A DNA stretch of 21,117 bases from an uncultured Collinsella sp. GTDB lineage: Bacteria; Actinomycetota; Coriobacteriia; Coriobacteriales; Coriobacteriaceae. The position numbers were made by a program, and so were the translations under genes. A model generated the notes under the pieces. It was not told where the DNA came from and did not search any database. It was given only the letters and a program-made list of their open reading frames with translations. Of the stretch, positions 6,991 to 14,787 are shown in pieces. Each line of letters begins with the position of its first letter. The first letter of the stretch is position 1. The DNA lies in NCBI GenBank assembly GCA_934617135.1, contig CAKTUC010000018.1, positions 1 through 21,117 on the forward strand. Direction: 5' to 3'.

Positions 6991-8894
6991 TAGCAGCCCT
7001 CCTCTCGCGCGACCGTCTTGGATTTAGCAATGTCCGCGACGTTAGAAGGACCGTCCGAGCAACCGATTAGCAGGTCCACCAACTCGTCTGCCAGCGACTC
7101 AACCGTATAGAGGCCGTCAAAGCGCAGCGGCACGCCGGCCTTCGCAAGCGCCAGCGCCATGCGCTGGGCAGCGGGAACACCCAAGCCAATCGACTTGAGC
7201 TCATCCGCATGCGCAAAAACCTGAGCGGGCGTGCCCTCGGCAAACACCGAGCCCTCGTTCATCACGACAATACGGTCGCAGCAATTGGCAAGGTCATCCA
7301 TACTGTGTGAGACCATGACGACGGTCAGGCCCCCATGGTGAAGTCGCTCGATGAGCTCCAGGAAATCACTGCGCGCCGCCGGATCGAGCCCCGCCATGGG
7401 CTCATCGAGTACCAGAACCTCGGGCTCCATGGCAAGCACGCCGGCAAACGCCACGCGCCGCTGCTGCCCGCCCGAGAGCTCAAAGGGGCTCTTGTCGCCC
7501 ACCGTGGCCAAGTCGAGGCCCACGCGCGCGAGCGATGACTCAACGCGGCGGACAACCTCGGCCTGCGACAAGCCAAGGTTATGCGGACCAAACGCCACGT
7601 CCTGTTCCACGGTCTCGGCAAACAGCTGACGCTCGGGATACTGAAACACCACGCCGACCTTTGCCTTAACCGCGGCGGCATCTTTCTTGTTTGCCAGGTC
7701 GAGCCCCAACGCGTAAACGGAACCCTCCTGGGGACGAATCAGGCCGTTGAGATGCTGAACCAGCGTCGACTTACCCGAACCGGTATGGCCCGCAAGGCCT
7801 AGGAACTCGCCACGACGCACCGTTAGCGACACATTGCGCAATGCCCAGGGGCTGCTGGGGTCGTTGCCCCAGAGGGCCTGTTTGTTCGATGCGCCCTCGG
7901 CGGCTGAGCGCTTGTGCCAACGGCGACGCTCGCGGGCGCTCAGCGAATAGCTATACGAAAGGTGCGAAATCTCGATGACGGGCTCCAGCGCGTCTGCGCT
8001 ATCGATTGCAGAGGAGACGTTGTCGGGAATACGAGGATCGGATGCGAAAGGCCGCCCGGCGATGCCTGTCCTCCTCTGCTCGGCATAAGCCTGCGCTATA
8101 TCGGCGACCATATCCGCCTCGCGCACCTGTGCGCAAATGGGCACGCCCTTCGCGCGAAGCGCCCTGCCAAGACAGCACGATGCCGGCATGTCCAGGTTGA
8201 GCTGCGCGAGCTCGTCCGCCCGCGTCAAGATCTCGTCAGGCGTGCCGAGCATAGCCACGCGCCCCGCTCGGAAGACTGCAACGCGATCGGCCTCGGCGGC
8301 CTCTTCCATAAAGTGCGTGATCATCACGATGGTCATACCGCGATCGTGGAGCGCGTGGCAGGCCTTCATAAGGCCCTTGCGCCCGCGCGGATCGAGCATC
8401 GAGGACGCCTCGTCCAAAATGAGCACGCGCGGTTCCATGGCGAGCACGCCGGCAAGCGCCACGCGCTGCTTTTGGCCGCCCGAAAGCGCATGGGTCTCAT
8501 GGCGCTCAAAGCCCACCAGACCCACGGCCTTCAGCGCCTCGCGCACGCGCTGCGCGATCTGGGCCGATTCGACCCCTAAGTTCTCGGGACCAAACGCAAC
8601 ATCGTCCTCGACAAGCGTCGCCACAAGCTGGTCGTCGGGATTCTGGAACACCATGCCCGCAGTCGAGCGGATGTCGTAGACCAGCTCGGGATCGGACGCG
8701 TCCATGCCGTTGACGCGCACCGTTCCCGCATCGGGCTGCAGCAGCGCGTTCAAATGCTTGGCAAACGTCGACTTGCCCGACCCGTTGCCGCCGAGGATGC
8801 AGAAAAACTCGCTATCCTCGATGTTCAGATCGATGCCATCGAGCGCCGGTGTGACACCGTCATAGCTAAAGGAAACGCCCCGACACTCAATCAT
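6990..8894 (-). CDS. ecfA: Fused ECF transporter ATPase (EcfA1-EcfA2 in one chain)
   Basis: This 634-residue protein holds two complete ABC ATPase domains that in most Firmicutes are separate proteins. Domain 1 has Walker A GGNGSGKST (35-43), Q-loop FQNPDDQL (83-90), signature LSGGQKQR (137-144), Walker B VLILDEASSMLD (157-168) and switch His194. Domain 2 has GHTGSGKST (369-377), FQYPERQL (417-424), LSGGQQRR (473-480), VLVLDEPMAGLD (493-504) and His530. A linker of about 70 residues (about 240-310) and a roughly 55-residue C-terminal tail are extra. Both sites look catalytically complete. It powers the transporter formed with EcfT and the S component. Its ATG overlaps the ribU stop (ATGA). 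Gene naming of fused forms varies. Confidence 0.93.
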   Translation of the reverse strand: MIECRGVSFSYDGVTPALDGIDLNIEDSEFFCILGGNGSGKSTFAKHLNALLQPDAGTVRVNGMDASDPELVYDIRSTAGMVFQNPDDQLVATLVEDDVAFGPENLGVESAQIAQRVREALKAVGLVGFERHETHALSGGQKQRVALAGVLAMEPRVLILDEASSMLDPRGRKGLMKACHALHDRGMTIVMITHFMEEAAEADRVAVFRAGRVAMLGTPDEILTRADELAQLNLDMPASCCLGRALRAKGVPICAQVREADMVADIAQAYAEQRRTGIAGRPFASDPRIPDNVSSAIDSADALEPVIEISHLSYSYSLSARERRRWHKRSAAEGASNKQALWGNDPSSPWALRNVSLTVRRGEFLGLAGHTGSGKSTLVQHLNGLIRPQEGSVYALGLDLANKKDAAAVKAKVGVVFQYPERQLFAETVEQDVAFGPHNLGLSQAEVVRRVESSLARVGLDLATVGDKSPFELSGGQQRRVAFAGVLAMEPEVLVLDEPMAGLDPAARSDFLELIERLHHGGLTVVMVSHSMDDLANCCDRIVVMNEGSVFAEGTPAQVFAHADELKSIGLGVPAAQRMALALAKAGVPLRFDGLYTVESLADELVDLLIGCSDGPSNVADIAKSKTVAREEGC

Positions 8895-9481
8895 GCGCGG
8901 CCTTTGACCTGGTCCTTTTTAGGCGTGATGAGGTTGGAGACTGCCTTATACACCGCCAGCGTCAACACCGAGTTGAGAACGGTCTTGATGAGGTTAAACG
9001 GCAGCACGGCGGGAAGCATGAGCGGGGCGATCACGTCGACCGAGCCATACCAGAACCAAACGCCAATGGTAAGGTTTGCGACCATAGAAAGCACCGTAGC
9101 GGCAATAACGCCCAGCGCCAGGCCAATCACGGCACCCTTATAGGTATGCATCTTTTGGTAGACGATGGCCGCGGGCAGAATGTAGCCCAGCGTGGCAACC
9201 AAGTTCATAAGCGCACCGACCCAGTCGCCCGTGGTGAGCGCATGGATGACAATCGCCATGGCGGCAACAGCCGTGCCGGCACCAGGGCCATACGCAAATC
9301 CACACACCATCGCCGGCACCAGCGACGGGTCATACGTCAAAAACGGCGCCGAAGGAAGGATGGGCAGCTGCACATACATAAACAGTGCTCCCAAGGCGCA
9401 CATCAGCGCCATGGTAACGAGCTGTTTGGTGCTCCACCTATTCGTGTTCTCAAAATGGATATGCTGCGACTGTTCAGACAT
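8891..9481 (-). CDS. ribU: Riboflavin ECF transporter substrate-binding component (RibU)
   Basis: This 196-residue S component should bind riboflavin in the membrane and deliver it through the EcfA/EcfT module encoded directly downstream. It has about six hydrophobic segments between residues 20 and 185. The RibU-like stretch PFLTYDPSLVPAMVCGFAYG (46-65), followed by GALMNLVATLGYILPAAIVY (89-108), fits the riboflavin family better than the biotin, queuosine or thiamine families. The FMN riboswitch just upstream supports riboflavin as substrate. I chose the ATG at 9481 because AGGTGA (9486-9491) precedes it. The in-frame ATG at 9502 is part of the riboswitch 3' end (GTCCGGATGAAA) and is not a likely start. 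The C-terminus is Lys-rich. Confidence 0.88.
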   Translation of the reverse strand: MSEQSQHIHFENTNRWSTKQLVTMALMCALGALFMYVQLPILPSAPFLTYDPSLVPAMVCGFAYGPGAGTAVAAMAIVIHALTTGDWVGALMNLVATLGYILPAAIVYQKMHTYKGAVIGLALGVIAATVLSMVANLTIGVWFWYGSVDVIAPLMLPAVLPFNLIKTVLNSVLTLAVYKAVSNLITPKKDQVKGRA

Positions 9482-9496
9482 AAGATCACCTGCCTC

Positions 9497-9673
9497 TTTC
9501 ATCCGGACTCTAACCGTTGGTACTGGGATTTCACCAGTTCAGCCGGCATGCGAACCAACGCACGCACGGGTCGCGGACTCATCGGCTCGGTCGCAGACAC
9601 CTCGCCTGCGCCACGGCGCCCCTTTGGCACCGCCCGATTTACCGCCAGTGGGGAATTCCACCCCGCCCTGAAA
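9497..9673 (-). ncRNA. FMN riboswitch (RFN element)
   Basis: Read on the minus strand, the leader has the conserved blocks of the FMN aptamer in order: GGCGGGGTGGAATTCCCCAC, TGGCGGTAAATCGG, GAGTCCGCGACC, GCTGAACTGGTGAAATCCC and AGAGTCCGGATGAAA. The closing P1 stem can form between TTTCA (9669-9673) and TGAAA (9497-9501). The variable arm between the second and third blocks is GC-rich and long. Only 15 bases lie between the aptamer and the ribU start codon, with no U-run hairpin there. Control is therefore more likely by hiding the ribosome site when FMN is bound than by termination (inference). Confidence 0.95.
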
Positions 9674-9684
9674 CAGCAAGGAAA

Positions 9685-9712
9685 AGTGTAGCACGAGGAA
9701 AGAAAGGCGCAA
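9685..9712 (-). promoter_or_regulatory. Promoter of the ribU-ecfA-ecfT-flavoprotein operon
   Basis: On the minus strand, TTGCGC (9707-9712) is followed after 16 bp by TACACT (9685-9690), with an extended -10 TG one base before it (TGCTACACT). Transcription would begin a few bases before the FMN aptamer, which is what a riboswitch leader needs. The gap 9674-9779 holds nothing else that I can recognise. Confidence 0.62.
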
Positions 9713-9779
9713 GTACGCCAAGGGTAATTTCTGGTAGGGAAACGTTCCAGGAATGCGTCAGGGACAGAACGGTGCATAG

Positions 9780-10061
9780 CTATGCCGACCTGAGAATCTC
9801 CTCGGCCTTCTCGATTGCAGCCGAGCGCAGGAACTCGGACTTCCGCATCCCACACGCGGCAGCCGCCCTCTCGATGAGGTCTGCTCCCGTTTTCGGACAC
9901 TTGAAAGACAGGTTGGCGTTGACCTCCCCATCGGAAAGCCTGGGTCGACCGACGCGGAGGTTTGTCAGACTCCCCGTCCAAGAACCAGATTCATATTCAG
10001 CGCATTCACGCTCGATATCCTCATCTGTGATTGCAGTTCCATTTGCAAGCCTGTACTCCAT
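9780..10061 (-). CDS. Probable antitoxin with C-terminal ribbon-helix-helix-like domain
   Basis: A 93-residue protein. The N-terminal part, with TAITDEDIERECAEYESGSW, is acidic and resembles the neutralising segment of BrnA/CopG-type antitoxins. The C-terminal half, VGRPRLSDGEVNANLSFKCP followed by AADLIERAAAACGMRKSEF-like helices, fits a ribbon-helix-helix DNA-binding fold. The ATG at 10061 has AAGGAG upstream and shares a base with the stop of the preceding gene (TGATG), a layout typical of coupled toxin-antitoxin pairs. The frame is open further upstream (to 10142), but that part only overlaps the toxin gene. It probably binds the palindrome at 10346-10381 and represses its own operon. The family assignment is tentative. 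Confidence 0.66.
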   Translation of the reverse strand: MEYRLANGTAITDEDIERECAEYESGSWTGSLTNLRVGRPRLSDGEVNANLSFKCPKTGADLIERAAAACGMRKSEFLRSAAIEKAEEILRSA

Positions 10062-10327
10062 CAGTAACCTCTCCTTCGTGCGTTCTCGATCTCTTTCAGT
10101 GTCTTCTTGCTCGGTGGCGTCATGGCGTGGTAGACAAGCCATGCGCCATCTGCCAAAAGAACGCCGACCATCTCAACATACCGACCCCGCAAGTCGTAAC
10201 CAGTTCGCATCTCGCGTTCCCCGGGTATGCGAACGGCTGCGAAGCAATAGTTCTCCCATGCTGCCTTAACATCTTCGTCGTCAAGCTCAGGGTGTCGTTC
10301 ATGGACTCTCGGGTGTATCTGGACCAT
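10061..10327 (-). CDS. Probable toxin of a type II toxin-antitoxin pair (BrnT-like size and layout)
   Basis: An 88-residue basic protein and the first gene of a two-gene unit. It opens with a short helix (ERHPELDDEDVKAAWENY, 10-27). A strand-rich core follows (GYDLRGRYVEMVGVLLADG and AWLVYHAMTPP). It ends with a basic helix (KKTLKEIENARRR). Small size, toxin-then-antitoxin order, one-base overlap and an upstream palindrome suggest a RelE/BrnT-like ribonuclease toxin, but no catalytic residues can be named with confidence. The ATG at 10327 has GGAGG 5 bases upstream. The pair may have been gained by transfer, since it sits as a small island between two core operons. It could also be an uncharacterised regulatory pair with no toxic activity. 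Confidence 0.6.
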   Translation of the reverse strand: MVQIHPRVHERHPELDDEDVKAAWENYCFAAVRIPGEREMRTGYDLRGRYVEMVGVLLADGAWLVYHAMTPPSKKTLKEIENARRRGY

Positions 10328-10345
10328 GAGCCTCCAATCGTTACG

Positions 10346-10381
10346 TTAATATTCTACTACTATTTGGTAGTAGAATATTAA
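10346..10381. promoter_or_regulatory. Perfect 15-bp palindrome: probable operator of the toxin-antitoxin pair
   Basis: The arms TTAATATTCTACTAC (10346-10360) and their exact complement (10367-10381) flank a 6-base spacer. The site is AT-rich and lies 18 bases upstream of the toxin start. It does not have the base composition of a terminator for groEL, which has its own at 10449-10493. A ribbon-helix-helix antitoxin dimer binding each half and covering the promoter is the simplest reading. Confidence 0.7.
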
Positions 10382-10445
10382 TTAGCTCAATATATTCGGT
10401 TTATCCATTTGGCGCACATTAGTCGCTCGACCCAAAGTGAATACG

Positions 10446-10493
10446 AAAAGGACCCCTTGTCCGCGGCTCCAAAGGAGCAGGACAAGGGGTCCT
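10446..10493 (-). terminator. Rho-independent terminator of groESL
   Basis: A perfect 14-bp inverted repeat (10449-10462 and 10480-10493, AGGACCCCTTGTCC) encloses a second short stem GCTCC/GGAGC. On the minus strand it is followed by TTTTCGTAT. A further 7-bp hairpin (10513-10519 with 10523-10529) lies between it and the groEL stop and may add to 3'-end structure. Confidence 0.88.
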
Positions 10494-10573
10494 AATCTAA
10501 CAGAGGACGTTCCGGAGAGAAGCTCTCCGTCACGCCCCCGGATTCCCGGTGGGAGTTCTAGACCTTGTCGGCC

Positions 10574-12259
<1,686 letters not shown>

Positions 12260-12307
12260 TCATATGCGGCGGCCGCGTTCAAAGACGAATCAGAGATTCT
12301 GGCGAGA

Positions 12308-12601
12308 CTAGGCCTCGACGACGGCGTAGATGTCGTCGGCGCGCATCAGCAGATACTTCTCGCCGTCGACCTTGACCTCGTTGCCACCGAACTTACCGTA
12401 GATGACAACATCGCCGACCTGAACGTCCATGGGGATACGCTCACCCTTGTCGTTGACCTTGCCAGCGCCAACGGCAACGATGGTGCCGCGCTGCGGCTTC
12501 TCCTGAGCGTTGCTGGCGATGTACAGACCAGAAGCGGTCTTCTGCTCGGCCTCGTCGGGCTTGACCAGAACACGATCTGCAAGCGGCTTCAAAGACGACA
12601 T
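12308..12601 (-). CDS. groES: Co-chaperonin GroES (10 kDa, Hsp10)
   Basis: A 97-residue heptamer-forming lid of the GroEL chamber. The family pattern LKPLADRVLVKPDEAEQKTA is at the N-terminus. The mobile loop that binds GroEL is TASGLYIASNAQEKPQ (22-37). GTIVAVGAGKVNDKG and VGDVVIYGKFGGNEVK follow, then the ending YLLMRADDIYAVVEA. Length is normal. The ATG at 12601 has AGGAGG upstream. It is the first gene of the groESL operon. No CIRCE inverted repeat (TTAGCACTC-N9-GAGTGCTAA) was found upstream, so the usual HrcA control is not apparent. Confidence 0.97.
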   Translation of the reverse strand: MSSLKPLADRVLVKPDEAEQKTASGLYIASNAQEKPQRGTIVAVGAGKVNDKGERIPMDVQVGDVVIYGKFGGNEVKVDGEKYLLMRADDIYAVVEA

Positions 12602-12673
12602 GCTTGTCTCCTCCTTTTTGGGCCGCGCGGTTATGCCACGCGAATTAACCCTTTTTGTTTGCGTACGCGTTGA

Positions 12674-12702
12674 ATGGTACCCACGAATGACGGGTTATAC
12701 AA
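12674..12702 (-). promoter_or_regulatory. Possible promoter of groESL
   Basis: On the minus strand TTGTAT (12697-12702) and TACCAT (12674-12679) are 17 bp apart, giving a leader of about 65 bases before groES. An AT hairpin (CAAAAAAT...ATTTTTTG, about 12711-12729) lies just upstream and may be a weak terminator for readthrough or an AT-rich UP-like region. An overlapping TTGACT and TATAAC are also present but are spaced too closely to form one promoter. Confidence 0.38.
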
Positions 12703-12729
12703 CACGGAGTCAAAAAATCTTATTTTTTG

Positions 12730-12957
12730 GCACTTAGATTTTCTGAATGCCGGGGGATAACTTGTGCGCGGCTCCCGTGTGGCTCCGGAGGGGCGGGGCA
12801 TAAGGTTTCCTGCTCGGGCAGTCCTGCTCGCACGAAGGCCACATTAAGTGGCCTTCGGCTCGTGCGGAACTCGCGATAAACCTTATGCCCCGCCCCTCCG
12901 GAGCCACACGGGAGCTGGGATAACTTATTCGGGCCCGGCATTCAGAAAAGTCAGTGC
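12730..12957. repeat. Nested palindromic intergenic element (about 228 bp)
   Basis: Three nested inverted repeats share one centre. The outer ends are a 16-bp perfect pair (12739-12754 with 12934-12949, TTTTCTGAATGCCGGG), extended by GCACT/AGTGC (12730-12734, 12953-12957). The middle is a 38-bp perfect pair (12771-12808 with 12878-12915), rich in G+C and containing CTCCGGAG. The core is a hairpin AAGGCCAC/GTGGCCTT (12835-12842 with 12848-12855), with CGCACG/CGTGCG outside it. A 10-base direct repeat GGGATAACTT (12754-12763, 12917-12926) breaks the symmetry. No coding frame is supported and no target-site duplication is clear. It may be a MITE-like or REP-like element, or a large transcript-end structure for the hydrolase gene to its right. 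Confidence 0.85.
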
Positions 12958-12981
12958 AGCAAAATGGCGATGCGGATGGGG

Positions 12982-14619
12982 CTAGCGCTCGTAGATGAGG
13001 TTGCCGGATAGGTAGGTGGCTTGGATTTTGGTAGCTTGGAGCTCTTGGGGGTCGATGGTAAGCGGATTTTGGTCCAGGACTACCAGGTCGGCGTATTTGC
13101 CGGGTTCTAGGCTGCCGAGGTTTTGCTCGTCGCCTGCTGCGTAGGCGCTGCCCAGGGTGTAGTTGCGCAGGGCCGTTGCCGCGTCGATGCGCTCGCTGGG
13201 GAGCCAGCCGCCCTCGGGCCAGTGGCTGCGGGGGTCTTGGCGCGTGATGGCTGTATAGAGTACGTTCATGCTGGTGACGGCCGTAATAGGGCTGTCGGTG
13301 CCGAAGGCCTGGCGGATGCCGCGCTGCTTATAGGTCGCAAACGGCCACATGATGCGGCTGCGTTCCAGACCCAGGTCGCGCTCGGGACCGCCCGGATCGA
13401 GCGTGATGTGGCAGGGCTGGCTCGAGGCGATCACGTTGAGCTTGCGTAGGCGGTCGATGTCCTCGGGCAGGAGGTTCTCCAAATGCTCCAGGGTGTTATG
13501 GCCGCGCTGGGGCAGGCCGTAGAGCTCTGCGGCCTCCTCAAAGATATCGAGTGCGGCATGGATGGCGCCGTCGCCGATGACGTGGATGCGCACGGTATGG
13601 CCGCGCTCCGCCGCCGCAAGGACCAGTTTGCGCATACGCTCGGCAGGAACCGTCAGGCGGCCCTGGTCGCCAGGGAAACGCGGATTGGTGTAGGGCTCGG
13701 TGAGATACGCCGTGTGTTCACTCGACACACCGTCGAAAAACTGTTTGAAGCCCGGCGCCGAGAGCAGTGCGTTGTTGGCATAGCGTGCCTGCAGCTCTTC
13801 CAGGCGCGATTGGTCGTCCAGCAGCGTGGGGAATAGATGGGCACGGATGCCCAGCTTGCCGGCAGTCTGCAGCTTGTCGTAAACGTCGTCGCGGATAAAG
13901 TCGCAGCCCGGCATGGGCATGAGCGACATATCGCAGATTGAGGTGATGCCTTGCTCGGCCATACGCTTCATCTGGTCGGCGTAAGCGCTCGCGATGCGGT
14001 CCTCGCCCAGCCACTCCAGGCAGCGCGGCAGCAGCTGCATAGCAGCTGCCTCGTGAGCGATACCCGTAAGCTCACTGTTTGAGTCTTTGTCGTAACTGCC
14101 ACCCGCCGGTGGCTCGCTGTCGCGCGTGACGCCGAGCGCTTCGAGCGCACGGCTGTTGAGCCATAGGGTATGACCGTCGCCCGAATACATAACGCAGGGG
14201 CGATCGGGGAAGGCGGCGTCGAGGGAGGCCTTGGTGGGGTGCTCGGGCGGATCCCAGCGGTAATCGCGCCAGCCCTGGGTCACGACCCAGGCGTCATCGG
14301 GCAGACCTTGGGAAAACTCGAGCGCATGCTGCACCAATGCCGCCTCGGACGTACCCATATCCATGAGCATGTAGGGCGAGGAGCCGACCGAAGTATGGAA
14401 GAAATGCAGGTGCGCATCGTGGAAGCCGGGGCAAATGAATTGCTCGCCGTAGTCGACAACCGGCGTGGCGGCAGGGGCGGCGGCAATCACGTCATCGGGC
14501 GCGCCGACTGCGACGATGCGATCGCCCGCAATGGCAATCGCCAGCTCACGGGCGGTATCGATGCCATCACGGGCGGTAAAGACGTTCTTGGAGCGGATAA
14601 TCCGATCGATATGCTGCAT
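12982..14619 (-). CDS. YtcJ-like metal-dependent amidohydrolase (amidohydrolase family 3)
   Basis: A hydrolase of about 545 residues from the YtcJ/NfdA group of the amidohydrolase superfamily. These enzymes cleave amide, formamide or cyclic amide bonds in a metal centre inside a TIM barrel. The N-terminal beta-sandwich leads to ICPGFHDAHLHFFH, which carries the metal HxH pair (His70, His72). GDGHTLWLNSRALEALGV, IHVIGDGAIHAALDIFEEA and AFGTDSPITAV (late metal Asp) follow in the family order. The substrate is unknown. Three in-frame ATGs (14631, 14625, 14619) are close; I used 14619 because GGGG lies 6 bases before it. The frame stays open far upstream, but that is only antisense to the M20 gene. 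It is divergent from that gene, which suggests a shared role. Confidence 0.87.
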   Translation of the reverse strand: MQHIDRIIRSKNVFTARDGIDTARELAIAIAGDRIVAVGAPDDVIAAAPAATPVVDYGEQFICPGFHDAHLHFFHTSVGSSPYMLMDMGTSEAALVQHALEFSQGLPDDAWVVTQGWRDYRWDPPEHPTKASLDAAFPDRPCVMYSGDGHTLWLNSRALEALGVTRDSEPPAGGSYDKDSNSELTGIAHEAAAMQLLPRCLEWLGEDRIASAYADQMKRMAEQGITSICDMSLMPMPGCDFIRDDVYDKLQTAGKLGIRAHLFPTLLDDQSRLEELQARYANNALLSAPGFKQFFDGVSSEHTAYLTEPYTNPRFPGDQGRLTVPAERMRKLVLAAAERGHTVRIHVIGDGAIHAALDIFEEAAELYGLPQRGHNTLEHLENLLPEDIDRLRKLNVIASSQPCHITLDPGGPERDLGLERSRIMWPFATYKQRGIRQAFGTDSPITAVTSMNVLYTAITRQDPRSHWPEGGWLPSERIDAATALRNYTLGSAYAAGDEQNLGSLEPGKYADLVVLDQNPLTIDPQELQATKIQATYLSGNLIYER

Positions 14620-14707
14620 GGGCATCCCCATCTCTGGCAGGTAATTCAACACCCCCGAGTGTACTCCCCCACTCTTGTTACAAAACCCCAAGCGGCAAAC
14701 GGCAACT

Positions 14708-14736
14708 TTGCCACGCCAAGTGGCAGGTGGCATACT
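14708..14736 (+). promoter_or_regulatory. Possible promoter of the M20 peptidase in the divergent region
   Basis: TTGCCA (14708-14713) and CATACT (14731-14736) are 17 bp apart. The spacer carries an inverted repeat TGCCAC/GTGGCA (14709-14714 with 14720-14725), which could be an operator for both divergent genes. The second half of the region (14640-14700) is C-rich and holds nothing I can name. Confidence 0.4.
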
Positions 14737-14787
14737 TGGATAAGCCTGTACGATTTTGCGATAAAACCAGCAAGGAGCAAATCGACT

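Noticed and set aside
9482..9502. An upstream ATG at 9502 as the ribU start.
   Set aside because: It is part of the conserved 3' end of the FMN aptamer. The ATG at 9481 has the ribosome site.
12711..12729. The AT hairpin CAAAAAAT/ATTTTTTG as a full terminator.
   Set aside because: The stem has no GC pairs and would be weak. It may only be AT-rich promoter DNA.
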